From JAOEGB01 sp041262585 (lineage in GTDB: Bacteria; Actinomycetota; Actinomycetes; Streptosporangiales; Streptosporangiaceae), in assembly GCF_041262585.1 (NCBI RefSeq), contig NZ_JBGCBZ010000025.1, positions 36,014 through 100,013 of the forward strand: DNA of 64,000 nucleotides, read 5' to 3'. Both the position numbers and the translations under genes were made by a program. Position 1 is the stretch's first letter, and every line of letters starts with the position of its first letter. Positions 50,788 through 60,422 of this stretch are shown here, piece by piece. Under the pieces are notes generated by a model that was given only the letters and a program-made list of their open reading frames with translations, was not told the DNA's origin and made no database searches.

Positions 50788-51459
50788 ATGGTCAGAAGGC
50801 TCTATCCGGTGATCGCCTGCGGCGGCATCCTGCTCGCGGTGGTCTCGGTCGTCGTGACGCAGGTCGGCGGGGACGGATCGCTCGACCCGGTCACGATGAC
50901 GATCAGCCAGTACGCCGCTGAGGACCGCGGCGACGCGATCGAGCTGGCCATGGCGATCCTGGGCGTCTCCTCGCTGGCGCTGCTGGCCGGGATGCGGGCC
51001 GTACGGGCGCCGGTCGAGGGGTGGCCGGCGCGGTTCATGGCGATCTGGAGCCTGGCGCTGATCGCGGCGGCGGTCGTGCCGGCGACGGCCGCCGGGGCCG
51101 GGGCGACCTGGCAGACGGACGTGCACCGCTGCCTGTCGGCGGCCGCCTTCGTCAGCGTTCCGGCCGCGGCCACACAGCTCGTCGGCCGGTTCGCCGAGGA
51201 CGAGCGCTGGAGGCCGGTCGCCCGTCTCGTCGAGTGGCTGGCGCTGGCGTCGGGGCTCGGCCTGGCGGCCATCACCTACGTCGCGCTGCCGGGCCACGGT
51301 GTCATGATCGGCCTCGTGGAGCGCATGCTGCTCACCACCGAGGTGGCGGTCCTGGGAGTGCTCGCCGTTAACCTGCTGCGGCTCGCCTGGGGGCCGATAC
51401 TGCGTGGTCAGCTCGTCGAACGGCTAGCGGAGCGCCGACACTTCGTAACATATCGTTAA
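50788..51459 (+). CDS. DUF998 family membrane protein
   Basis: The 223-aa product has six hydrophobic segments with the family features: an N-terminal TM (VIACGGILLAVVSVVV), then MTISQYAAEDRGD, a His in QTDVHRCLSAAAFV, and further TMs to the C-terminus. DUF998 proteins are integral membrane proteins of unknown function. It is a single gene between xylB and the sensor-kinase-like gene. Confidence 0.8.
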   Translation: MVRRLYPVIACGGILLAVVSVVVTQVGGDGSLDPVTMTISQYAAEDRGDAIELAMAILGVSSLALLAGMRAVRAPVEGWPARFMAIWSLALIAAAVVPATAAGAGATWQTDVHRCLSAAAFVSVPAAATQLVGRFAEDERWRPVARLVEWLALASGLGLAAITYVALPGHGVMIGLVERMLLTTEVAVLGVLAVNLLRLAWGPILRGQLVERLAERRHFVTYR

Positions 51460-51535
51460 CTAGCGGGGAATGCCGTTCATGCGGTGCTACTCTCATCGGC
51501 AATCTATCGGCCGGGGGATGTACCGATGAGGTGGC

Positions 51536-53479
51536 ATGGGATCGAGCAGATCCATCCGGTTCAAGATCTCGACGCTGCTCGTGATTCCGTTGATCTCGCT
51601 CGTCGCCTTCTGGGGCTTCGCCGCGGTGGTCACCACGAGCGAGTCGGCGAAGCTTCTTGCCGTCGGGACGCTCTACGAGACGATCGGTGATCCGGGTAAC
51701 CGGCTCGCAACCTCGTTCGAACGCGAGCACCTGCTCTCCGTCGAATATCTGGCGACGGGAACGACCGAGGCACGGCTCCGCCTGGACGAGCAGCGGCGAA
51801 TGGTCGACCAGGACCGGAACCGGTTCCTCAAGCTGTCCGGCAGCGAGGCCGCCCAGGACGTGATGACCCCCGCCGTCAAGGCCCGGATGACCGGTGTGCT
51901 GGCGGCGGTGAAGGGCATCGACCCGACCCGGGCCCGTGTGAACGACCGCGACATCGATTTCGTCTCGCTCGGGCAGCGGATCGGCCTGGTGCCGAGCGCC
52001 ATGCAGCAGCTCGTCCACAGCATGACGCTCACCGACGATCTGCCGCTCTACCAGCAGTCGCGCAGCCTCACCATGGTCGGCTTCGCCAAGGACCACCTCA
52101 GCCGCGAGGTGGCGCTGGTCTCCGGCGTCCTGGCCGCGGGCCGGACGTTCACCCACGCGGAGCGGCTGGCGTTCATTCAGCTCGCGACGACCAGGCAGTT
52201 CCTCTTCGAGGAGGGCATGGCCGAGCTGGAGCCCGGCCTGCGGGTGCCGTTCGAGCAGTTGCTCGTCTCCTCGCCGTACCGCCGGTTCCTGACGATCGAG
52301 TCGTGGATCGTCAGCGGCAGGGAGGGCCCCTTGGTCACCCACGACCTCTGGCGAGAGGTGGCCGACCACGTGCAGGCCGACTACCAGGCGGCCATCGACA
52401 AGGGCGGCGTCGCCCTCGCCTCGCGGGCGCGGCCCACCGCGATCGCGACGTTCACCCGGGCGGGCGTCGCGGGGATCGTCGGCCTCGTGGCGGTCGCCGT
52501 CTCCCTCATCATCTCTCTGCGGACGGGCGGCGGCCTGTCGAGGGAACTGGCCAAGCTCCGGTCGGCCGCGCGTGAGCTCGCGGAGGTGCGGCTCCCGCAC
52601 GTCGTCGAGCGCCTCGGGCGAGGGCAGAAGGTCGACGTCGCGGCCGAGGCTCCACTCCTCGAACCACCCGGCACGACCGGCGAGGTCCGCGACGTGGCCG
52701 CGGCGTTCAGCGCCGTGCAGCGCACGGCCGTCGAGGCGGCCGTCGACCAGGCGCGGATCCGCGAGAGCGCGGGTCAGGCGCTGCGCAACCTCGCCCGCCG
52801 CAGCCAGGGCCTGCTCCAGCGGCAGCTCCGGCTGCTCGACGCCATGCAGCGCAGGGCCGAGGACCCGGCCGCGCTGGAGGAGCTCTTCAAGCTCGACCAC
52901 CTCACCACCCGCATGCGCCGCCACGCGGAGGGCCTGATCATCCTCTCCGGCGGCTCGGCCGGCCGGACGCGGCGCGAGCCGGTGGCCGTCCCGGACACCC
53001 TGCAGGGCGCGGTGGCCGAGGTGGAGGACTACACCCGCGTCCGCGTCTACCCGATGCCGCCCGCCTCCATCTCCGGCTCGGCGGTGGCCGACGTCGTCCA
53101 CCTCTTCGCGGAGCTGATCGAGAACGCCACGGCCTACTCGCCGCCCCACACCGAGGTCTCCATCAGGGGAGAGGCCGTGGCGAGGGGGTTCGTCGTCGAG
53201 GTCGAGGACCGGGGGCTCGGCCTCTCCCACGAGGAACGGCAGGCGATCAACGAGAAGCTGGCCAGCCCGCCGGAGTTCAACCTGGCGGACACCGACCGGC
53301 TCGGGCTCGTGGTCGTCGGACGTCTCGCGTCGCGGCACGGCGTCCGGGTCGAGCTGCGGCCCTCGCCGTTCGGCGGCACGACCGCCATCGTGCTGCTCCC
53401 CGCGACTCTGCTGGCCGCCTCCGGCGGCCCCGATTCCGGGCCGGTACGGCTCCCGCTTCCGGAAGGGGCGGGCGCATGA
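51536..53479 (+). CDS. CvnA-like membrane sensor histidine-kinase homologue (with CvnC partner only)
   Basis: ATG 51536 has GAGGTGG upstream; 647 aa. The first TM is at about 12-32, the extracytoplasmic nitrate/nitrite-sensing-type helical domain at 35-300 and the second TM at about 305-325. A cytosolic helical bundle follows (AALEELFKLDHLTTRMRRHA), then HATPase motifs: N-box LFAELIENATAYSPP, G1 VEDRGLGLSHEE and G2 DRLGLVVVGRLA. The architecture is that of CvnA of conservons. The downstream DUF742 gene overlaps by 4 nt, but no roadblock or GTPase gene follows on this strand. Confidence 0.9.
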   Translation: MGSSRSIRFKISTLLVIPLISLVAFWGFAAVVTTSESAKLLAVGTLYETIGDPGNRLATSFEREHLLSVEYLATGTTEARLRLDEQRRMVDQDRNRFLKLSGSEAAQDVMTPAVKARMTGVLAAVKGIDPTRARVNDRDIDFVSLGQRIGLVPSAMQQLVHSMTLTDDLPLYQQSRSLTMVGFAKDHLSREVALVSGVLAAGRTFTHAERLAFIQLATTRQFLFEEGMAELEPGLRVPFEQLLVSSPYRRFLTIESWIVSGREGPLVTHDLWREVADHVQADYQAAIDKGGVALASRARPTAIATFTRAGVAGIVGLVAVAVSLIISLRTGGGLSRELAKLRSAARELAEVRLPHVVERLGRGQKVDVAAEAPLLEPPGTTGEVRDVAAAFSAVQRTAVEAAVDQARIRESAGQALRNLARRSQGLLQRQLRLLDAMQRRAEDPAALEELFKLDHLTTRMRRHAEGLIILSGGSAGRTRREPVAVPDTLQGAVAEVEDYTRVRVYPMPPASISGSAVADVVHLFAELIENATAYSPPHTEVSIRGEAVARGFVVEVEDRGLGLSHEERQAINEKLASPPEFNLADTDRLGLVVVGRLASRHGVRVELRPSPFGGTTAIVLLPATLLAASGGPDSGPVRLPLPEGAGA

Positions 53480-53874
53480 GCGGAGATCCGATGGAAAGCG
53501 AGCTGGACACCGAGGAGGAGTGGGTCGACGACGGCCCAGTGGTCCGCGCCTACGCCCTGACGAGGGGCCGGGTCACGCCCAGCTCGCCCGCCGCGCTGGA
53601 CCTGACGGCCATCGTGGCGGCCACGGGCGCGGCCCTGCCGTACCACGCGGATCTCGGCAGCGAGCACCGCAGGCTGCTCGACCTGCTGCCGCGCGCCCGG
53701 CCGCTCGCGGACGTGGCCTCGGACTCCGGCCTGCCGCTGGGCGTGGTCCGCGTGCTGCTCGGCGACCTCCTGGACCACGGACTGGTCCTGGTGCGGCCCC
53801 CGGCCCCCGCGGGAGCCGCGAACCGCATGGAAAGCCTCCTCCAGGAGGTCATCAGCGGCCTGCGCGCGCTGTAG
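53476..53874 (+). CDS. CvnC-like DUF742 protein
   Basis: 132 aa, ATG overlapping the kinase stop. VVRAYALTRGR, LDLTAIVAATG and the winged-helix-like PLGVVRVLLGDLLDHGLVLV are the DUF742 core, ending EVISGLRAL. CvnC proteins work with CvnA and CvnD in the G-protein-coupled-like conservon complex. Its stop codon is inside a bidirectional hairpin. Confidence 0.9.
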   Translation: MSGDPMESELDTEEEWVDDGPVVRAYALTRGRVTPSSPAALDLTAIVAATGAALPYHADLGSEHRRLLDLLPRARPLADVASDSGLPLGVVRVLLGDLLDHGLVLVRPPAPAGAANRMESLLQEVISGLRAL

Positions 53875-53900
53875 CGGCGCGGCCGGGGCCGCGCCCGCTA
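53872..53900. terminator. Bidirectional hairpin containing both stop codons
   Basis: TAGCG-GCGCGGCC with GGCCGCGC-CGCTA around GG forms a near-perfect palindrome. The TAG of the plus-strand DUF742 gene and the TAG of the minus-strand GTPase gene are its two ends, so one structure may end both convergent transcripts. Confidence 0.75.
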
Positions 53901-54473
53901 GCGCTGCGCGGCCGTGAGCGTCTTCAGAGCGTGCTCGACGAGGGTGACCAGCACCACCTTGGCCGAGGCGCGCCGCCGCACGTCACAGAGCAGGACCGGC
54001 ACCTCCGGATCGAGGTCGAGGGCGATCCGCACGTCGTCGGGCTCGTGGCGCTCGGCGCCGTCGAAGCAGTTCACCGCGACCACGAACGGCGTGCCGCGCT
54101 GCTCGAAGTAGTCGATGGACGGGAAGCAGTCGGTCAGGCGGCGGGTGTCGGCCAGCACCACCGCCCCCAGGGCGCCGTAGGACAGCTCGTCCCACATGAA
54201 CCAGAACCGCTCCTGGCCGGGCGTGCCGAACAGGTAGACCACGAGGCCTTCCCGGATGGTGATCCGGCCGAAGTCCATCGCCACGGTCGTGGTCGTCTTA
54301 CCTTCCACCCCGTCGGTGTCGTCCACGCCGACACCGCGATCCGAAAGTACCTCTTCGGTCCGCAGGGGGCGGATCTCGCTGATCGCGCCGACCAGCGTGG
54401 TCTTGCCGACGCCGAAGCCGCCGGCGACGAGGATCTTCAGAGCGACCGGCTCGTCAGAGGGCGCGAAGGCCAT
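53898..54473 (-). CDS. cvnD: CvnD-like small GTPase
   Basis: The 191-aa product has G1 GGFGVGKTT (residues 18-26), switch Thr residues in KTTTTVAMDFG, G3 GTPGQE, VVAVNCFDGAE (G4-like NxxD) and CDVRRRAS. It is the small Ras-like GTPase of the conservon complex. It starts inside the end of cvnC with about 20 bp overlap and is the last gene of the cvnABCD operon. Confidence 0.93.
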   Translation of the reverse strand: MAFAPSDEPVALKILVAGGFGVGKTTLVGAISEIRPLRTEEVLSDRGVGVDDTDGVEGKTTTTVAMDFGRITIREGLVVYLFGTPGQERFWFMWDELSYGALGAVVLADTRRLTDCFPSIDYFEQRGTPFVVAVNCFDGAERHEPDDVRIALDLDPEVPVLLCDVRRRASAKVVLVTLVEHALKTLTAAQR

Positions 54474-54822
54474 TGATCACTTCCTTGAGAATGCGCTCGC
54501 TTGGCAGCGGCGCCGCCTTGACCGGAGGCCGCACGTTGATCAGCCCTTGGTCGTGCAGATCCCCGAGCAGGACGCGGACCACGCCGAGCGGCAGGTCCAC
54601 GTCGGACGCGATGTCCACGACCGAGGCGCCGTGGTACGCGATCTCCAGGATCCGCCGCTGCTCAGGACCGATGTCCGCGGTGTCCCCCACCGGCGTCCCG
54701 GTGGTGGTCACCAGCGCGATCAGGTCGATGTTGTCACCCGAGGACCGCGCGCGGCCCCCTGTCAGCGCGTACGGCCGGACCACGGGCCCGGCCTCGTCAT
54801 CGATCCACTGCGGTCCTGTCAT
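54454..54822 (-). CDS. cvnC: CvnC-like DUF742 protein
   Basis: ATG 54822 preceded by GGGGCG; 122 aa. VVRPYALTGGR, GPEQRRILEIAYH and PLGVVRVLLGDLHDQGLINV mark DUF742. It overlaps cvnD at its 3' end and starts 13 bp after cvnB. The second DUF742 protein of the window (53476-53874) is its paralogue, so the two CvnC-type proteins could be partly interchangeable. Confidence 0.92.
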   Translation of the reverse strand: MTGPQWIDDEAGPVVRPYALTGGRARSSGDNIDLIALVTTTGTPVGDTADIGPEQRRILEIAYHGASVVDIASDVDLPLGVVRVLLGDLHDQGLINVRPPVKAAPLPSERILKEVINGLRAL

Positions 54823-54835
54823 GGGGCGCCCCGTC

Positions 54836-55243
54836 TCACGGCGAGATCCGCCGCGGACTGGTGGAGATGTGCTGGCCGACACGCTTGACCAGCATGGCCA
54901 TCTCGTAGGCGATGTGGCCGACGTCCGCGTCGGAGGCGGCGAGCACGGCGAGGCAGGTGCCCTGCCCGGCGGCCGTCACGAACAGGAACGCCGACTCCAT
55001 CTCGACGATGGTCTGGCGCACCTCACCACCGCCGAAGTGCCGTCCCGCGCCGCGCGCCAGGCTCTGGAAGCCGGCGGCGACCGCGGACAGGTGCTCCGCG
55101 TCCTCCCGGCTCAGCCCCTGGGAGGCTCCCACGACGAGACCGTCAGTAGAGAGGATCACCGCCTGGCGGACGGCGCCGACCCTGCTGATGAGATCGTCGA
55201 GCAGCCAGTTGAGTTCGCCAGTCGATGTCACGTTGCCGGTCAT
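54836..55243 (-). CDS. cvnB: Roadblock/LC7 (CvnB) protein
   Basis: The 135-aa product is a roadblock/LC7 domain: LNWLLDDLISRVGAVRQAVI, LVVGASQGLSREDAEHLSAV, ESAFLFVTAAGQGTCLAVLA and DADVGHIAYEMAMLV. It is a GTPase-activating or scaffold subunit for CvnD. It starts 4 nt inside the CvnA stop. Confidence 0.93.
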   Translation of the reverse strand: MTGNVTSTGELNWLLDDLISRVGAVRQAVILSTDGLVVGASQGLSREDAEHLSAVAAGFQSLARGAGRHFGGGEVRQTIVEMESAFLFVTAAGQGTCLAVLAASDADVGHIAYEMAMLVKRVGQHISTSPRRISP

Positions 55244-58005
55244 TCGTCACCCTTCTCGCCGTGCGTGTTGTATGAGTGGTCGCCGGGCTCGCGGTGGCCC
55301 TGCGGCTCGGACTCCTCGCGGCCGCGCCGGGCCCCCTGCTGGAAGGCGGAGAACATGGCCCGCGCCTCCTCTGGGGACCGCTCCTCGGGGGTCGTAACCG
55401 GAGCCTGCAGTGGCTGGGACCGCTCGCGGAGCTGGGGAGCGATGTTGGCTTGGCGGACGCGGCGGGGCAGCCCGGCGTGCGTGCCGTTCGAGGCGAGGCT
55501 CCTCGGCCTCGAAGGCTGCGCCCCCGCCCCGTTGGACGCGGCCCCGTTGGACGCCGCCCCATTAGATGTGGCTCCGTTGGACGTGGCTCCGCTGAAGGAC
55601 CCGGACCCGTTGGAGGCGGTGCCGTTCGGCGGCGCGCTCGCCGAGGGGCTCGGGACGCTCGTGGAGGGCCTGGGGAAGCTCCTGGAGCGGCTGGGGAGGC
55701 TCCCGGTGGATCCCGTGGACGCCGCCGGAGCGCCGGTCCCCGCATAAGGGGACGCGGGCCATGCCGCATCGGGGGCGGTCGCGGGCGACTGCTCGTCGTG
55801 GGCGGCTGAACCGGTGCTGTCAGCCCGCAGCGCCGCGGGGGTGAAGAAGGGGGAGGTGTCCGGGCCCTGTGCCTCGGAATCCTGTGCCTCGGAATCCTGT
55901 GCCGCATCCTGTGTCGCGGGATCCTGCTGCTCGGGATCCGGTGCCTTGGGATCCCGTGTCTCCAGGGCCGCGGTGTCCAGGGCAGCGGTCCCCGGGGCAG
56001 CGGTGCCCAGGGCCAGCGTCTCCCGCTGGTCGCGCCGCTCGGTCGTGGCCGGCCCGGTGAGGGCGTGCTTGGCGTGCGCACCCCGCACCCTGGATCCGGT
56101 GATCGCCTGCGGAGAGTCGTCCTCGGCCACGAGGGACCGAGGGACGAGCACGATCGCCGTCGTCCCGCCGTATGGCGAGTTGCGGAGCACCACGCGGACA
56201 CCGTAACGGGCGGCGAGCTGGCCGACCACGAAGAGCCCCAGCCGGTCGCTGTCCGCCAGGTCGAACTCCGGCGGGTTGGCGAGCCGCTCGTTGATCTCGG
56301 CGTACTCCTCGTGGGTCAGGCCGAGGCCGCGATCCTCGATCTCCAGAACCAGCCCGTTGGCGGCGAGGTCGCCGCGGACCTGCACCTTCGTCTGCGGGGG
56401 CGAGAAGACGGTGGCGTTCTCGAGCAGCTCGGCGATGAGATGGACGATGTCGGCCACGCTCGCGCCGGCGAGCGACGCGTTCGGCATCGGCAGCATCGAG
56501 ATGCGGGTGTAGTCCTCGACCTCGGAAATCGCCGCGCGGACCACGTCGATGATGGGCACCGGCTTGCGCCAGGACCGGCCGGGCGTCGCGCCGGAGAGGA
56601 TGATCAGGCCTTCGGCGTGGCGGCGCATGCGGGTGGTCAGGTGGTCGAGCCGGAACAGGTCCTCCAGGCCCTCCGGGTCGGTGGACCGGCGCTGCATGGC
56701 GTCGAGCAGCATGAGCTGCCGGTGCAGCAGGCTCTGCTTGCGCCGGGCCAGGTTGAGGAACACCTGGTTGACACCCCGGCGGAGGTTGGCCTGGCCGACG
56801 GCGGCCTCCACGGCGGTGCGCCGCACGGTGGAGAAGGCGTGGGCGACGTCCTCGACCTCGCTCGACCCGCCTCCCTGGATGGGCGGCGCCTCGGCGTCGA
56901 CGTCGACCTCCTCACCGCGGCTCAGCTTCTCGACGACGCGCGGGAGCCGTACGTCGGCGAGGTCGAGCGCGGCGTGGCGCAGATCCGCGAGGTCGCCGAC
57001 GAGACGGCGGCCGAAGCGGACGGAGAAGACGATCGTGGCGACGATCGCGATGAGGCCGAGGCCGCCCGCGATCGCGATGCGGGTCATGATGCCGCCGGCC
57101 ACAGAGGTGGCGCTCGCGGTCAGGGCGTCGGACGCCTTGGCGCGGGCCGCGTCGAGCCGCATCACGAGGGGCTCGACGGCGGACTCCCACTTCTCCTCGT
57201 CCTCCGCCGGCACGCCGCCGACGGCCTGCCGGCCGATGATGTGGTTCTCGAGCGACGCGAACCGCTCGAACAGCGGGGAGCTCAGCACCTCCTCGTACGG
57301 CTGACGCATGCCGCCCTTGAGCACGGGCCGGTACTTCTGGTAGAGGAACCGCTGGTTGGCGACCCACACGGCGAAGGCGTCGCGCTCGTCCTGGGTGAGC
57401 GAGCGGCTAGGCGCCACGCCGCAGACGAGGGCGTCCTCACGGGCGATCATCTCGTAGGCGTTCCCCATGCCCTGCATGGCGGCGCCCTGCTGGAAGACGC
57501 CGAGGTCGGGCACCGAGACCAGCCGCTCGTAGACCGCGAAGAGCTGGTCCATCAGCCCGTTGTACGCGTTGATCGCCTGGAGTTGGTTGTACTTCCCGAG
57601 CGCGACCGACTCGCGGATGTTGGGCAGGCGCCCCAGTGCGGTGAGCAGGCCGTCGAGGGGGACCTCAAGGTCGGCGCTGATCGAGCCCCCGTCGATCTCG
57701 TCGCGGGCGGCCTGGCTGAACTTGCCGGCCGCGCCGGCGGTCCTCGCCTGCTGTGAGGTGAGGGCGGAGGTGGACTTCTTCCCGCCGAGCACCTCGGCGG
57801 TCAGCGCGCGCTCGGCCTGGAGTTGCAGCCCGAGATCGGTGGAGGTCACGCCGACGGTGTCGTACAGCTTCTTGGCGCGCAGGAGCGCGAACCCATCGCC
57901 GACCGTGAGATTAAGGACGAATCCCCACAAAGCGCTCAGCATCACTAGAGGGAGTAGCAGCAGCAAGAAGATCTTGAACCGAATCGACCGGTTTCTTGAA
58001 CCCAT
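55240..58005 (-). CDS. cvnA: CvnA-like membrane sensor histidine-kinase homologue, conservon
   Basis: ATG 58005 has GGAG 5 nt upstream; 921 aa, longer than usual through its tail. TM1 (about 8-28), nitrate-sensing-type helical domain to about 310, TM2 (315-335), then FRLDHLTTRMRRHAEGLIIL-type bundle (given in part: HLTTRMRRHAEG), N-box LIAELLENATVFSPP, IEDRGLGLTHEE and DRLGLFVVGQLA. The last 270 residues are low-complexity, with tandem DSEAQ, SNGA and ALDTAALET units. It heads the cvnABCD operon. Confidence 0.92.
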   Translation of the reverse strand: MGSRNRSIRFKIFLLLLLPLVMLSALWGFVLNLTVGDGFALLRAKKLYDTVGVTSTDLGLQLQAERALTAEVLGGKKSTSALTSQQARTAGAAGKFSQAARDEIDGGSISADLEVPLDGLLTALGRLPNIRESVALGKYNQLQAINAYNGLMDQLFAVYERLVSVPDLGVFQQGAAMQGMGNAYEMIAREDALVCGVAPSRSLTQDERDAFAVWVANQRFLYQKYRPVLKGGMRQPYEEVLSSPLFERFASLENHIIGRQAVGGVPAEDEEKWESAVEPLVMRLDAARAKASDALTASATSVAGGIMTRIAIAGGLGLIAIVATIVFSVRFGRRLVGDLADLRHAALDLADVRLPRVVEKLSRGEEVDVDAEAPPIQGGGSSEVEDVAHAFSTVRRTAVEAAVGQANLRRGVNQVFLNLARRKQSLLHRQLMLLDAMQRRSTDPEGLEDLFRLDHLTTRMRRHAEGLIILSGATPGRSWRKPVPIIDVVRAAISEVEDYTRISMLPMPNASLAGASVADIVHLIAELLENATVFSPPQTKVQVRGDLAANGLVLEIEDRGLGLTHEEYAEINERLANPPEFDLADSDRLGLFVVGQLAARYGVRVVLRNSPYGGTTAIVLVPRSLVAEDDSPQAITGSRVRGAHAKHALTGPATTERRDQRETLALGTAAPGTAALDTAALETRDPKAPDPEQQDPATQDAAQDSEAQDSEAQGPDTSPFFTPAALRADSTGSAAHDEQSPATAPDAAWPASPYAGTGAPAASTGSTGSLPSRSRSFPRPSTSVPSPSASAPPNGTASNGSGSFSGATSNGATSNGAASNGAASNGAGAQPSRPRSLASNGTHAGLPRRVRQANIAPQLRERSQPLQAPVTTPEERSPEEARAMFSAFQQGARRGREESEPQGHREPGDHSYNTHGEKGDE

Positions 58006-58116
58006 GGCCACTCCTGCAGTGCGTGGAGGCTCACGCCGCATTTATGGGGAAATGCACCTCCGGAAGATCGCACAGGAGACTAGCACCGATACAGTTCTGG
58101 CGCAGTGGAGGATCTG

Positions 58117-58929
58117 ATGATTACTGTGATAACCGGGGCCAGTGACGGAATCGGTGCAGCGTCTGCGCTTGATCTGGCAAAGCGGGGGCACCAACTTGTG
58201 CTCGTAGGTCGCACGGCGGCCAAAGTGTCCGCTGTCGCGGACCGTGTCGAGTCGATCACCGGTAGCGCTCCGGACGCCCTTCTCGTCGACTACGCCTCGC
58301 TGGACGACGTCCGGAGGCTGGCGTGCGACCTGCTCGACCGGTACGAGCGCATCGACGTCCTGGTGAACAACGCCGGGGTCATGACCTCCGAGCGGCGCGT
58401 GACCGCGGACGGCCACGAGCTGATCATGCAGGTCAACCATCTGGCGCCGTTCCTGCTGACCAACCTGCTCTTCGACCGGCTGAAGGCCTCCTCCGCGAGG
58501 GTCGTCACCACGTCGTCGCGGGCGGCGAAGACGGGCTGCCTCGACCCGGACGACCTGTCCCGGGAGCGGCGCCGCTGGAACGGGTGGCTCCAGTACGGCG
58601 ACTCCAAGCAGGCCAACGCGTTGTTCACGGTGTCGCTGGCCGAGCGCGGCCTGGCCGCCACGTGCCTGCATCCCGGTGTCCTCAAGACCGGCTTCGCGGC
58701 CGGGACGTTCTTCATGAAGCTCGTGACGCACGTGCCAGGCGTGGGAGAGCCGGTGGAGGCCGGGGGGAGCCGCATCGCCCATCTGGCGAGCCACGCCGAC
58801 GGCGCCGGCCATCCGGGGCGGTACTTCGTCAGGAACGCCCCCGCCGCCGTCCCCGCGAGGATGTCCGACCCCGCTCTGGCCGAGGCGCTGTGGACCGCCA
58901 GCCTCGCCGCCACCACCCCCTCGCCGTGA
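58117..58929 (+). CDS. Short-chain dehydrogenase/reductase
   Basis: ATG 58117 follows GGAGGATCTG; 270 aa. Cofactor motif TGASDGIG (6-13), NNAG in VLVNNAGVMT, catalytic Ser in VVTTSSRAAKTG, and Tyr-x-x-x-Lys in YGDSK (near 160-164). Classical SDR, probably NAD(P)H-dependent. The C-terminal extension HPGRYFVRNAPAAVPARMS matches retinol-dehydrogenase-like SDRs. Substrate unknown; the gene stands alone. Confidence 0.9.
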   Translation: MITVITGASDGIGAASALDLAKRGHQLVLVGRTAAKVSAVADRVESITGSAPDALLVDYASLDDVRRLACDLLDRYERIDVLVNNAGVMTSERRVTADGHELIMQVNHLAPFLLTNLLFDRLKASSARVVTTSSRAAKTGCLDPDDLSRERRRWNGWLQYGDSKQANALFTVSLAERGLAATCLHPGVLKTGFAAGTFFMKLVTHVPGVGEPVEAGGSRIAHLASHADGAGHPGRYFVRNAPAAVPARMSDPALAEALWTASLAATTPSP

Positions 58930-59042
58930 TCATGCACAGGATCCCGCGCACGCCGGGCGACCTGCCCTCCCCTCGGTCGTGATCATGCACAGGATCCCGC
59001 GCAGGCGCGCTGAGTTGGGATAACGAGTTACTTGATCATGCA
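58926..59042. repeat. Dispersed intergenic repeat, first group
   Basis: A 25-bp unit beginning GTGATCATGCACAGG and ending ATCCCGCGCA is present at 58926-58950 and identically at 58979-59003; a shortened copy TTGATCATGCA lies at 59032-59042. The first copy overlaps the SDR stop codon. Related copies lie at 63700-63895. Confidence 0.85.
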
Positions 59043-59125
59043 GGTGAGTGGACGGCGAGAGTTCCCGGAACGTTCGCCCGCCGTTGCCTAGATGGACAGA
59101 CGGGCAGTCGCTAGGGTCCGGCTTC

Positions 59126-60277
59126 GTGACCGCGTCCGCTGCCGCCCGCCCCCTGACCGCCCGACCTCTGATCGCTTCCCGAGACCCGCTCCTGGACAAC
59201 GCCAAGTTTCTGGCGATCATCCTGGTGGTCTCCGGACACCTCATCGAGGACCTACGGGACGTCCCCGCGGCGCACGCGCTGTACTTCTTCGTCTACATCT
59301 TCCATATGCCGCTCTTCATCGTCGTCAGCGGCTACTTATCGCGAAATTTCACTTTCTCGGCGGGCAAGGCGCGCAAGCTCATCAGCGGCCTGGCCGTGCC
59401 GTACGTGATCTTTGAAGTGGCCTATTCACTGCCGCGCTATTTCCTGTACCACCACAAGCTGGAGATCAGCCTGCTCGACCCGTACTACCTGACGTGGTTC
59501 CTGATGTCGCTGTTCCTCTGGCGGCTTTCCACGCCGGTGTGGCAGCAGTTGCGGTGGCCGCTCGGGATCGCGGTGGCGCTGTCGCTGCTGTCGGGGACGA
59601 GCGCGCTGCCGGACGAGCTGTCCATGAACCGCACGCTCGGGCTGCTGCCGTTCTACGTGCTCGGACTCATGCTGAAGCCCGAGCACCTGGACGTCCTCCG
59701 GCGGCGATGGGCTCGGTGGACGGGCGCGGCCGTCCTGGTCGCCGGCCTCTGCGTCGCGGTGGCCGTGCATGGGATGATCGCGACCGAATGGATCCGCTGG
59801 CGGCACTCGAACCATCAGATCGGCGTCGACGATCTGACCGGCAGCCTGATCCGGCTCGCCATGCTCGCGGCGGGGGCGCTGCTGGTGGCCGCGTTCCTCG
59901 CGGTCACGCCGAGCCGCCGGACCTGGTACACCGCGCTCGGGGCCGCCACCATGTACGCCTACCTGCTGCATGGCTTCGCCGTGAAGGTGACGGAACGGTT
60001 CCACGCCGCGCTGGTCAACCCCGCCGGGGTGGCGGCGATGATCGTGTTCGGTGCGGTCCTCGCGACGGTGCTCTGCACTCCGCCGGTCAGGCGGGTCACC
60101 AAATGGGCGGTCGAGCCCGACATTTCCTGGGCGTTCACCCAGCTCAGGCGTCCCGCAAAGCGCGCCGCTCCAGAAGCCGCTCCGGAAGCCGCTCCGGAAG
60201 CCGCTCCGGAACGCGCTCCGGAAGCCGCTCCGGAACCCGTGGCGGAAAACGTCAGAAAAGCGGAACGCACGGGATGA
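59126..60277 (+). CDS. Acyltransferase family membrane protein (OafA-like)
   Basis: GTG 59126 is preferred over an upstream in-frame ATG because the domain begins right after it; 383 aa. DPLLDNAKFLAIILVVSGHL and IFHMPLFIVVSGYLSRNFTF are the AcylT_3 start, followed by about ten TMs. MYAYLLHGFAVKV is the conserved late-TM segment. These enzymes move acyl groups to sugars or cell-wall polymers across the membrane. The C-terminus carries a tandem APEA repeat (DNA period 12 bp). Confidence 0.85.
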   Translation: MTASAAARPLTARPLIASRDPLLDNAKFLAIILVVSGHLIEDLRDVPAAHALYFFVYIFHMPLFIVVSGYLSRNFTFSAGKARKLISGLAVPYVIFEVAYSLPRYFLYHHKLEISLLDPYYLTWFLMSLFLWRLSTPVWQQLRWPLGIAVALSLLSGTSALPDELSMNRTLGLLPFYVLGLMLKPEHLDVLRRRWARWTGAAVLVAGLCVAVAVHGMIATEWIRWRHSNHQIGVDDLTGSLIRLAMLAAGALLVAAFLAVTPSRRTWYTALGAATMYAYLLHGFAVKVTERFHAALVNPAGVAAMIVFGAVLATVLCTPPVRRVTKWAVEPDISWAFTQLRRPAKRAAPEAAPEAAPEAAPERAPEAAPEPVAENVRKAERTG

Positions 60278-60422
60278 TCCGCCCGTTGTCGGGGTGAAGA
60301 TGAATCGCGCGAACGCGGTACGGCAGGCGTTAGGAAGCTATTGTCAGGCGGCTGTCGTGGCGCGTTAATACGGGGTAACGTGCGCATTCGCGGTGAATGT
60401 AAAGACGACGGGGTGACACGGG

